Shown here piece after piece: positions 1 through 10,037 of a DNA stretch of 10,037 nt; position 1 is the first letter of the stretch; the number at the start of each line of letters is the position of its first letter. The position numbers and the translations under genes were made by a program. Under the pieces are notes generated by a model. The model did not search any database and was not told the DNA's origin. It worked only from the letters and a program-made list of their open reading frames with translations. The stretch is from Burkholderiales bacterium (GTDB lineage: Bacteria > Pseudomonadota > Gammaproteobacteria > Burkholderiales > Burkholderiaceae), in NCBI GenBank assembly GCA_903643055.1, contig CAHJWV010000195.1, forward strand, positions 1 to 10,037. Reading direction: 5' to 3'.

Positions 1-5679
<5,679 letters not shown>

Positions 5680-5941
5680 ATGTGATTTCTCACTCCGTGT
5701 CGGGACTCGCATGCCTGGCCTTGGCCGCGATTCCGTCGGCGACTGTCTGTTCAGGTCGTTCCTGAGCGCGCTGTTGTGGCGGCCCGGCTTCCATAGGAAG
5801 CGAATCGACGCGGGGCAAACCGGCGCCAACTCAGAACTTGAACCCGAAGCTTGGTGGCTGGCCACTACCAACCGCTGGCGGACAACCCCGGCATTGCACC
5901 GAGGCCCGACCAAACCCGTTCTCTGCAGTCGGATCAGAGAA

Positions 5942-5977
5942 CACTTGAAAACCACCTTTGGCGGAAATTTTCAAGTG
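5942..5977 (-). promoter_or_regulatory. Long stem-loop, candidate RNase III processing site
   Basis: The outer arms CACTTGAAAA (5942-5951) and TTTTCAAGTG (5968-5977) are perfect 10-bp complements. In the transcribed (minus) strand the inner part also pairs as CCGCC/GGUGG, with one G-U pair and an AAA loop, after a three-U bulge. The total is about 15 base pairs. No U-tract follows, so a processing stem fits better than a terminator. E. coli is known to cut the rplL-rpoB spacer with RNase III; the assignment here is inference. Confidence 0.55.
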
Positions 5978-5987
5978 GTCACAAATC

Positions 5988-6010
5988 ATTGACAACCCTA
6001 GATTGTCAAT
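5988..6010 (-). repeat. Inverted repeat in rplL-rpoB spacer
   Basis: ATTGACAA (5988-5995) and TTGTCAAT (6003-6010) form a perfect 8-bp inverted repeat with a 7-base loop. It sits between the post-rplL hairpin and the long stem-loop. Each arm also contains a TTGACA -35-like hexamer, one on each strand, but neither is followed by a good -10 box at 16-18 bp. It could be an RNA hairpin or a protein-binding palindrome; the sequence does not decide. Confidence 0.45.
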
Positions 6011-6078
6011 CTTTTGATTCTTCACATGCACTGGAAGGGATTTAAGACCCTTCTCAGCTTGGACCTATCAAGCGCAAA

Positions 6079-6107
6079 GGGCTGGGAGCCTCATCGACTC
6101 CCAGCCC
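6079..6107 (-). terminator. Hairpin after rplL, candidate partial terminator (attenuator)
   Basis: GGGCTGGGAG (6079-6088) and CTCCCAGCCC (6098-6107) pair perfectly over 10 bp, with eight G-C pairs and a 9-base loop. The hairpin begins about 16 bp after the rplL stop. In the transcribed strand it is followed by TTTGCGCTT, a short and interrupted U-tract, so termination should be incomplete. This is the position of the E. coli rplL-rpoB attenuator, which lets only part of the transcripts reach rpoBC. Confidence 0.7.
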
Positions 6108-6123
6108 CATGTGCAAAAAGCAA

Positions 6124-6501
6124 TTACTTGACTTCGGCCTTGGCGCCAGCGTCCACCAGCTTCTTGACTGCAGCTTCAGCATCAGCCTTAGGAATTGCTT
6201 CCTTGACTGGCTTCGGTGCGCCGTCCACCAGATCCTTGGCTTCCTTGAGGCCGAGGCCTGTCAGTTCGCGCACGGCCTTGATGACCGACACCTTCTGGGC
6301 ACCGGCTTCGAGCAGGATGACGTTGAATTCGGTCTTCTCTTCAACGGCCGCAGCAGCAGCGCCGCCGCCAGCGCCCGACGGGGCAGCCACTGCAGCTGCG
6401 GATACGCCGAACTTTTCTTCGATGGCCTTGACCAGGTCGTTGAGTTCGAGAACGGTCAGGGTGTCGAGCGTTGTCAGGAATGCGTCTTTATCGAATGCCA
6501 T
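6124..6501 (-). CDS. rplL: 50S ribosomal protein L7/L12
   Basis: Stalk protein of the large ribosomal subunit, present in several copies bound to L10, that recruits and stimulates translational GTPases. The protein is 125 residues. Residues 1-33 ([20 protein letters not shown] onwards) form the dimerisation domain. An Ala/Gly-rich hinge spans about 35-55. The C-terminal factor-binding domain, about 57-125, carries the signature [20 protein letters not shown]. The ATG at 6499-6501 has AGGAA upstream (6507-6511). It lies 46 bp after rplJ, fitting the usual rplJ-rplL pair, and is followed by the attenuator-like hairpin. Length and sequence are typical and nothing is odd beyond the alanine-rich hinge. 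Confidence 0.97.
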   Translation of the reverse strand: MAFDKDAFLTTLDTLTVLELNDLVKAIEEKFGVSAAAVAAPSGAGGGAAAAAVEEKTEFNVILLEAGAQKVSVIKAVRELTGLGLKEAKDLVDGAPKPVKEAIPKADAEAAVKKLVDAGAKAEVK

Positions 6502-6547
6502 TTTGGGTTCCTAGATATCAGGTAATAGTTGAACAACCGTCGTTGGA

Positions 6548-7072
6548 TCAGGCAGCAGCAGTTTCTGCAGCAGGCTCTTCCGCAGGGCCAGCCTTGAGGG
6601 CAGCCACGGCACCAAGCACGCGTGCGAAACGAGCGATCGGCGACTGCAGCAAGCCAGCGACTTGCGTCAGCAGCACTTCCTTGCTCGGCACGGCTGCCAG
6701 GGCTTTCACCCCATCGGCATTCAGCGCCTTGCCACCGAAAGCACCGGCCTTGATGACCAGCTTGTCATTGCCTTTGGCAAAGTCAGCGATGACCTTGGCC
6801 GCGGCGACGGCATCTTCAGAAAAGCCATAGATCAGCGGGCCGACGAAGCTTTCCGAAGCCACTTCAAACGGGGTGCCAGCCACAGCACGGCGAGCCAGGG
6901 TGTTCTTCAAAACATGAAGGTACACGCCCTTTTCACGCGCTTGCTTGCGCAACACGTCCAAATGAGCCACGGTGAGGCCACGGTACTCGGCCAGTGCCAG
7001 CGTCTGCGACCGAGCCACTTGGGCCGCCACATCCGCCACGACGGCTGATTTCTCGTTGCGATTGAGACTCAA
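6548..7072 (-). CDS. rplJ: 50S ribosomal protein L10 (TTG start)
   Basis: Base of the ribosomal stalk: L10 binds 23S rRNA and anchors the L7/L12 dimers on its C-terminal helix. I choose TTG at 7070-7072 as the start. It gives 174 residues beginning (M)[14 protein letters not shown], which matches the family N-terminus, and GAGGAG (7080-7085) lies 7 nt upstream. The only longer option is a GTG at 7126 that adds 18 residues unlike any L10. Conserved blocks are AEYRGLTV (28-35), [10 protein letters not shown] (54-63) and [10 protein letters not shown] (78-87). The C-terminal tail is rich in Ala, Glu and Pro. In E. coli the L10-L12 complex represses its own mRNA through the leader, and a candidate leader RNA lies upstream here. 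Confidence 0.96.
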   Translation of the reverse strand: MSLNRNEKSAVVADVAAQVARSQTLALAEYRGLTVAHLDVLRKQAREKGVYLHVLKNTLARRAVAGTPFEVASESFVGPLIYGFSEDAVAAAKVIADFAKGNDKLVIKAGAFGGKALNADGVKALAAVPSKEVLLTQVAGLLQSPIARFARVLGAVAALKAGPAEEPAAETAAA

Positions 7073-7149
7073 AGGTCTACTCCTCACATCACGTGCCGCC
7101 AAACGATTTCTCGTTGAACGGCACACCAGGGTTCAGCGACCTCTGTCCA

Positions 7150-7250
7150 GGAACCAAATCCTCTCCAGCGGGACGCCATCTGCGCGGGACTACGGCTTAG
7201 CTTGCGCCGAGCCGTCCATTAAGCAGCAAAGCTGCACCTGCGGTCTTGGA
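7150..7250 (-). promoter_or_regulatory. Candidate L10 leader RNA (autoregulatory)
   Basis: The rplA-rplJ spacer contains, in the transcribed strand, AAGACCGCAGGTG, then a hairpin GCAGC/GCTGC with UUU loop (7223-7235), then GCTTAATGGAC, then an arm closed by GGAC/GTCC and GGCT/AGCC, then CGCAGATGGCG. This order resembles the L10-leader family from memory, where a kink-turn element binds the L10-L12 complex and represses rplJ-rplL translation. The boundaries are approximate. A covariance-model search would settle the assignment. Confidence 0.65.
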
Positions 7251-7254
7251 TGAC

Positions 7255-7277
7255 CTGAGTCGCTTTCGCAAACTCAG
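7255..7277 (-). promoter_or_regulatory. Hairpin with GAAA tetraloop upstream of the L10 leader
   Basis: CTGAGT (7255-7260) and ACTCAG (7272-7277) pair over 6 bp. In the transcribed strand the inner TGC/GCG pairs continue to a GAAA tetraloop after one bulged U. It is a compact, stable RNA hairpin lying just 5' of the candidate L10 leader, with no U-tract, so a terminator is unlikely. Confidence 0.5.
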
Positions 7278-7292
7278 CCCACCAAACTCATC

Positions 7293-7319
7293 AGACCAAC
7301 GCCAGACTCGCGTCGGTCC
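7293..7319 (-). promoter_or_regulatory. Hairpin directly after rplA
   Basis: In the transcribed strand GACCGACGC (7310-7318) pairs with GCGTTGGTC (7294-7302) through nine pairs including one G-U; a second G-U extends it to ten. The loop is 7 nt. It starts 8 nt after the rplA stop and lacks a following U-tract. A role in mRNA end protection or processing between rplKA and rplJL is possible but unproven. Confidence 0.5.
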
Positions 7320-7327
7320 TTAAATCT

Positions 7328-8035
7328 TCAGGCTTGCGCTTGTGCGTTGATCGATGCAACGTCAACACGAGCACCCACACCCATCGTTGACGACACTGCC
7401 ACTTTGCGCAGGTAGATGCCCTTGCTCGATGCTGGCTTGGCCTTGTTCAATGCCTCGATCAGCGCGCGCAGGTTGCCGACCAGCTTGTCGGAGTCGAACG
7501 AGCGACGGCCGATGGTCGAGTGAACGATACCGGCCTTGTCGACGCGGAATTGCACTTGGCCAGCCTTGGCGTCACGAACCGCCTTGGCGACGTCCGGCGT
7601 CACAGTGCCAACTTTCGGGTTAGGCATCAAACCACGTGGCCCGAGGATTTGACCGAGCGTACCGACGATCCGCATCGTGTCCGGCGACGCGATCACGACA
7701 TCGAAATTCAGGTTGCCGGCCTTGACCTGCTCAGCGAGGTCTTCCATGCCCACGATGTCAGCACCAGCCGCGCGAGCTTCTTCAGCCTTGGCACCTTGGG
7801 CGAACACAGCAACGCGCTTGGTCTTGCCGGTGCCGTTGGGCAGCACGACAGCACCACGAACAACTTGGTCAGACTTCTTCGCATCAATACCGAGTTGCAC
7901 AGCAACGTCGATGGATTCATCGAACTTCGCAGTTGCACATTCCTTGACGATGGCAAGTGCATTGTCCAGGGCGTAGAGCTTGGTGCTTTCGACTTTGCCA
8001 GCGAGCGCCTTTTGGCGTTTGGTCAGTTTGGCCAT
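7328..8035 (-). CDS. rplA: 50S ribosomal protein L1
   Basis: Binds helices of the mobile L1 stalk of 23S rRNA near the E site and helps release deacylated tRNA. In many bacteria it also represses the rplK-rplA mRNA. The protein is 235 residues, the normal length, starting [16 protein letters not shown]. The family signature [19 protein letters not shown] is at residues 125-143, and the last conserved block [11 protein letters not shown] is near 216-226. The ATG at 8033-8035 lies 2 bp after the rplK TGA, so the two genes are almost certainly translationally coupled, and GAAGGGG lies just upstream inside the end of rplK. The C-terminal tail is a short Ala/Gln run. Nothing is truncated. Confidence 0.98.
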   Translation of the reverse strand: MAKLTKRQKALAGKVESTKLYALDNALAIVKECATAKFDESIDVAVQLGIDAKKSDQVVRGAVVLPNGTGKTKRVAVFAQGAKAEEARAAGADIVGMEDLAEQVKAGNLNFDVVIASPDTMRIVGTLGQILGPRGLMPNPKVGTVTPDVAKAVRDAKAGQVQFRVDKAGIVHSTIGRRSFDSDKLVGNLRALIEALNKAKPASSKGIYLRKVAVSSTMGVGARVDVASINAQAQA

Positions 8036-8037
8036 GA

Positions 8038-8469
8038 TCAGACCCCTTCCACGGTCACGCCCATCGAGCGGGCAGTCCCTGCCACCGTGCGAACGGCAGC
8101 GTCCAAATCGGCACCAGTCAGATCCTTGACCTTGACCTTCGCAATTTCTTCAACTTGCGCACGGGTCAATTTGCCGACCTTGTCGGTGTGCGGCCGTGGC
8201 GAACCCTTGGCCAGCTTCAAGGCCTTCTTGATCAGCACCGATGCAGGCGGGCTTTTCAGAACGAAGGTGAAGGACTTGTCTGCAAAGGCAGTGATGACCA
8301 CCGGCAGCACGAGACCTGGCTCCATGCCTTGAGTCTGCGCGTTGAACGCCTTGCAGAACTCCATGATGTTCAGGCCACGCTGACCCAGCGCTGGGCCGAT
8401 CGGGGGAGACGGGTTTGCTTTGCCCGCAGGAACTTGCAGCTTAATGAAGCCGACAATTTTCTTTGCCAT
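8038..8469 (-). CDS. rplK: 50S ribosomal protein L11
   Basis: Part of the GTPase-associated centre of the large subunit, needed for factor-dependent GTP hydrolysis and the stringent response on stalled ribosomes. The protein is 143 residues. The N-terminal proline-rich domain reads [18 protein letters not shown] (13-30) and keeps Pro22 and Pro26, positions linked to thiostrepton sensitivity in other bacteria. The C-terminal rRNA-binding domain (about 72-143) contains [15 protein letters not shown] and [12 protein letters not shown]. The ATG at 8467-8469 has GGAG at 8476-8479. A hairpin followed by six Us ends directly before that ribosome-binding site. rplA follows after 2 bp. Confidence 0.98.
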   Translation of the reverse strand: MAKKIVGFIKLQVPAGKANPSPPIGPALGQRGLNIMEFCKAFNAQTQGMEPGLVLPVVITAFADKSFTFVLKSPPASVLIKKALKLAKGSPRPHTDKVGKLTRAQVEEIAKVKVKDLTGADLDAAVRTVAGTARSMGVTVEGV

Positions 8470-8479
8470 TTATTTCTCC

Positions 8480-8509
8480 AAAAAAGCTCGTGCAATGAAG
8501 CCGAGCTTT
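8480..8509 (-). terminator. Terminator-like hairpin with U-tract abutting the rplK ribosome-binding site
   Basis: AAAGCTCG (8483-8490) and CGAGCTTT (8502-8509) are perfect 8-bp complements with an 11-base loop. In the transcribed strand the stem runs into TTTTTT (8480-8485) and then at once into the rplK GGAG. The stem has only five strong pairs and A-U pairs at its base, so termination would be weak or conditional. It might instead control access to the ribosome-binding site. Confidence 0.5.
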
Positions 8510-8519
8510 GAGTACCAAC

Positions 8520-8541
8520 GCAAGGGACTGGATACCCTTGC
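8520..8541 (-). repeat. Inverted repeat in nusG-rplK spacer
   Basis: GCAAGGG (8520-8526) and CCCTTGC (8535-8541) form a perfect 7-bp inverted repeat with an 8-base loop. It lies in the rplK leader, 10 bp upstream of the terminator-like hairpin. No U-tract follows. The rplK leader is where L1 binds its own mRNA in E. coli, but I could not recognise an L1 site here with confidence. Confidence 0.45.
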
Positions 8542-8569
8542 TCCTCGTGTCGATGTCTCGCCACCGACA

Positions 8570-8610
8570 GCAACGGGATGACTTTTCACAGGCAGCAAGC
8601 TACCCGTTGC
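8570..8610 (-). repeat. Inverted repeat in nusG-rplK spacer
   Basis: GCAACGGG (8570-8577) and CCCGTTGC (8603-8610) are perfect 8-bp complements around a 25-base loop. The long loop could hold further structure. It is the third inverted repeat in the rplK leader counted back from the rplK start. Confidence 0.45.
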
Positions 8611-8660
8611 GCCACCATCCAGGCTTAGCTTTTTTGCCTCAAAAATACTGACGCAACTAA

Positions 8661-8681
8661 ATCGGCGAAAGATATGCCGAT
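8661..8681 (-). terminator. Short hairpin after nusG, possible weak terminator
   Basis: ATCGGC (8661-8666) and GCCGAT (8676-8681) pair over 6 bp with a 9-base loop, 7 nt after the nusG stop. The transcribed strand continues TTTAGTTG. The stem is short and the U-tract poor, so any termination would be partial; protection of the nusG mRNA end is an alternative. Confidence 0.35.
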
Positions 8682-8688
8682 GCCGCCG

Positions 8689-9285
8689 TCATATTTTTTC
8701 GACTTGAGAGAAATCCAGCTCGACAGGTGTCGCACGACCAAAGATCGTGACGGACACCCGAACCTTCGACTTGTCGTAATTGACGTCTTCTACCGCGCCA
8801 TTGAAATCGGTGAACGGACCTTCCTTGACACGCACCAACTCGCCCACTTCCCATTCCACCTTAGGCCGAGGCTTCTCGACACCCTCTTGCATCTGGGTGA
8901 CGATTTTCATCACTTCGGCTTCAGAGATCGGTGACGGGCGATTCTTGGCGCCACCGACAAAGCCAGTGACTTTGCTCGTGTGCTTGACCAAATGCCAGGT
9001 GTCATCGGCCATTTCCATTTCAACCAGCACGTAGCCTGGGAAGAAACGGCGCTCAGTCACGGCCTTCTTGCCGTTCTTCAGTTCCACGACTTCTTCCATC
9101 GGAACCAAGATGCGACCGAACTTGTCCTGCATGCCAGAACGGTCAATGCGTTCACGAAGATTTCGCTCGACCGCCTTCTCCATGCCCGAATAGGCATGGA
9201 CCACGTACCAACGTTTGTTATTCGCCGGCACCAATGATTCGGTCGGAGTTGCGGCCACGTCGCCGCCTGCGGTTTGTTCGCTCAT
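8689..9285 (-). CDS. nusG: Transcription elongation/antitermination factor NusG
   Basis: Binds the clamp of elongating RNA polymerase, suppresses pausing, and links polymerase to Rho or to the ribosome through NusE (S10). The protein is 198 residues starting [10 protein letters not shown]. The NGN domain runs from about residue 24 ([20 protein letters not shown]) to about 120 and includes [13 protein letters not shown] (79-91). The KOW domain covers about 147-198 with [13 protein letters not shown] and ends DFSQVEKI. The N-terminus is some 17 residues longer than in E. coli (181 aa). I prefer ATG at 9283-9285 because GAGGT lies at a proper distance over the secE stop. A TTG nine codons further up would overlap secE. 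Confidence 0.96.
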   Translation of the reverse strand: MSEQTAGGDVAATPTESLVPANNKRWYVVHAYSGMEKAVERNLRERIDRSGMQDKFGRILVPMEEVVELKNGKKAVTERRFFPGYVLVEMEMADDTWHLVKHTSKVTGFVGGAKNRPSPISEAEVMKIVTQMQEGVEKPRPKVEWEVGELVRVKEGPFTDFNGAVEDVNYDKSKVRVSVTIFGRATPVELDFSQVEKI

Positions 9286-9295
9286 CAGGCTTACC

Positions 9296-9679
9296 TCAGT
9301 GCTTCCAGCCAAGAATCAAGTCGTACAACAACCATTCCAGGGTCTTGTCGGTGAGCCACAAAAACAAAGCCATGACGACCACGAAAGCAAACACATAGGC
9401 CGTCATTTGCCCCGCCTCTTTGCGAGTAGGCCAGACAACCTTGCGAACTTCGCGGGCCGAATCACGGCCGAAAGCAATCAATTGCTTGCCAGATTCGGAC
9501 GTAAAAAAGGACGCCACGGCAGCAGCCAGCAGCACCAGCAACGCACCAACGCGCAGCCAAAGATCTTGCTTGCTCAGCGCGTAAAACACAGCGACAGCTG
9601 CGATGACCAACAGGCCCGCAACGGCCAACTTGGCCTTGTCAGCACCGGTAGAAACAGTCTCGATTTGCGGATTCGACAT
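9296..9679 (-). CDS. secE: Preprotein translocase subunit SecE
   Basis: Essential inner-membrane subunit of the SecYEG channel; it clamps SecY and stabilises it. The protein is 127 residues with three predicted membrane segments (about 17-36, 41-60 and 94-118), as in the E. coli long form. The conserved cytoplasmic amphipathic motif [14 protein letters not shown] is at 76-89, just before the third segment. The ATG at 9677-9679 is preceded by AGGTTGAAGAG. Its TGA lies 10 bp before the nusG start and overlaps the nusG ribosome-binding site, the standard secE-nusG arrangement. I saw no anomaly. Confidence 0.96.
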   Translation of the reverse strand: MSNPQIETVSTGADKAKLAVAGLLVIAAVAVFYALSKQDLWLRVGALLVLLAAAVASFFTSESGKQLIAFGRDSAREVRKVVWPTRKEAGQMTAYVFAFVVVMALFLWLTDKTLEWLLYDLILGWKH

Positions 9680-9763
9680 CTCTTCAACCTGTTACTTCAT
9701 CCGTTCGGATGGTCAGGCGCTTGGCAGAAAGCCCATCAAACGCCAGACGTCTTTCAGTAGCAA

Positions 9764-9795
9764 AGCCCGCCGAAGTCAAGATCTTCGGGCGGGCT
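9764..9795 (-). terminator. Strong hairpin between trpT and secE, candidate attenuator
   Basis: AGCCCGCC (9764-9771) and GGCGGGCT (9788-9795) pair over 8 bp, and GAAG (9772-9775) with CTTC (9783-9786) adds four more past one bulged base at 9787; the loop is 7 nt. The transcribed strand continues TTTGCTACTG right after the stem, a weak U-tract. The hairpin is about 40 nt after the tRNA 3' end. A partial terminator or a tRNA-processing boundary are both plausible. Confidence 0.55.
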
Positions 9796-9833
9796 GCCTG
9801 TTTGAACCAACGCGGGAATCAATCACCCCATGT

Positions 9834-9909
9834 TGGCAGGGGCAGTAGGAATCGAACCTACAACCTCTGGTTTTGGAGACCAGCGCTCTGCCAATTGAGC
9901 TATACCCCT
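9834..9909 (-). tRNA. trpT: tRNA-Trp (anticodon CCA)
   Basis: A complete 76-nt cloverleaf can be drawn. The acceptor stem is AGGGGTA/TGCCCCT with one T-G pair, the D arm GCTC/GAGC, the anticodon arm CTGGT/ACCAG around loop CTCCAAA, and the T arm GTAGG/CCTAC with TTCGATT loop. The discriminator is G and the CCA end is encoded (9834-9836). Anticodon CCA at 9874-9876 reads UGG. It begins 20 bp after the tuf stop on the same strand with no terminator between, so it is probably cut out of the tuf-secE-nusG transcript. A tRNA-Trp between tuf and secE is a known betaproteobacterial arrangement. Confidence 0.98.
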
Positions 9910-9929
9910 CTAGCTTTTTTCTTAACGAA

Positions 9930-10037
9930 TTACTCGATGATCTTGGCGACGACGCCAGCACCGACGGTGCGGCCACCTTCACGGATGGCAAAGCGCAGGC
10001 CTTCTTCCATCGCGATCGGGTTGATCAGCTTCACGGT
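9930..10037 (-). CDS. tuf: Elongation factor Tu (3' end, cut by window edge)
   Basis: EF-Tu carries aminoacyl-tRNA to the ribosomal A site as a GTP complex. Only the last 35 codons and the TAA stop (9930-9932) are in the window; the start lies beyond the right edge. The visible residues read [16 protein letters not shown], then [19 protein letters not shown]. The end GRTVGAGVV is the EF-Tu domain III C-terminus. Proteobacteria often carry two near-identical tuf copies; the linkage to secE-nusG matches the tufB position of E. coli. Confidence 0.96.

Larger units (their letters stand above)
5680..6123 (-). promoter_or_regulatory. rplL-rpoB intergenic leader region
   Basis: This 444-bp gene-free stretch separates the ribosomal-protein genes from the polymerase genes. 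In the direction of transcription it holds a GC-rich hairpin just after rplL, an 8-bp inverted repeat, a long hairpin at 5942-5977 and then about 260 nt of rpoB leader. The leader includes a small perfect hairpin at 5787-5801 (GCTTCC/GGAAGC, 3-nt loop). In E. coli the same interval contains a partial terminator and an RNase III cleavage site that set the ratio of ribosomal protein to polymerase mRNA. An equivalent role here is inferred from position and structure only. I saw no convincing sigma-70 promoter for rpoB. Confidence 0.65.

Noticed and set aside
5680..5955. A 92-codon in-frame upstream extension of rpoB
   Set aside because: It resembles no RpoB N-terminus, would begin at a GTG inside the long stem-loop, and the ATG at 5677-5679 has its own ribosome-binding site and the right length.
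6340..6400. GC-rich triplet-like low-complexity stretch
   Set aside because: It encodes the Ala/Gly hinge of L7/L12, a normal feature of the family.
7073..7126. An 18-codon upstream extension of rplJ starting at GTG
   Set aside because: The extra residues are unlike L10 and I see no ribosome-binding site before it, while the TTG at 7070-7072 gives the family N-terminus behind GAGGAG.
8641..8688. A weak sigma-70-like promoter before rplK (TTTCGC, 17 bp, TATTTT on the minus strand)
   Set aside because: The -35 matches only three of six bases and the -10 four of six. E. coli does have a promoter in this spacer, but the sequence here is not strong enough to annotate.
9286..9312. A nine-codon longer NusG starting at TTG
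   Set aside because: It would overlap the end of secE, and the ATG at 9283-9285 is better placed relative to GAGGT.
9750..9785. TTGACT with a 17-bp spacer and TGAAAG before secE
   Set aside because: The -10 matches poorly, and the -35 lies inside the hairpin at 9764-9795, which explains the sequence better.
9910..9920. The 10-mer AAAAAAGCTA occurs both after tuf (9911-9920) and in the nusG-rplK spacer (8626-8635)
   Set aside because: It is short and A-rich, and the flanks do not match; chance is the simplest explanation for the repeat itself.

Overview
The window is a chromosomal core-genome segment from a high-GC betaproteobacterium, most likely of the order Burkholderiales. This rests on the protein sequences (RpoB, RpoC, RplJ, NusG) and on a tRNA-Trp gene placed between tuf and secE; I cannot name a genus from this window alone. 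All real genes lie on the minus strand. Read in the direction of transcription (from high to low coordinates) the order is tuf (3' end only), trpT, secE, nusG, rplK, rplA, rplJ, rplL, rpoB, rpoC (5' part only). This is the conserved bacterial tuf-secE-nusG-rplKAJL-rpoBC cluster.

Layout: 9930-10037 holds the last 35 codons of EF-Tu. A complete tRNA-Trp(CCA) with encoded CCA end follows 20 bp later. A 154-bp spacer with a strong hairpin leads to secE, whose stop is closely followed by nusG. A 219-bp spacer carrying four inverted repeats separates nusG from rplK, and rplK and rplA are only 2 bp apart. A 255-bp spacer, with a candidate L10-leader RNA, precedes rplJ, which appears to start at TTG. 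rplL follows after 46 bp. A 444-bp spacer with a partial-terminator-like hairpin and a long RNase III-type stem separates rplL from rpoB. rpoC starts 11 bp after the rpoB stop and runs off the left edge.

Together the genes supply translation elongation (EF-Tu, the L11/L1/L10/L12 stalk and L1-arm proteins), protein export (SecE), elongation control (NusG) and the catalytic core of RNA polymerase. The protein-coding content is ordinary and intact. The interest lies in the untranslated spacers, which hold a series of well-formed inverted repeats, several at positions where E. coli has known attenuation, processing or autoregulation. I found no mobile element, CRISPR array, defence gene or undescribed protein system. 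The long plus-strand reading frames opposite rpoB and rpoC are by-products of GC-rich codon usage.
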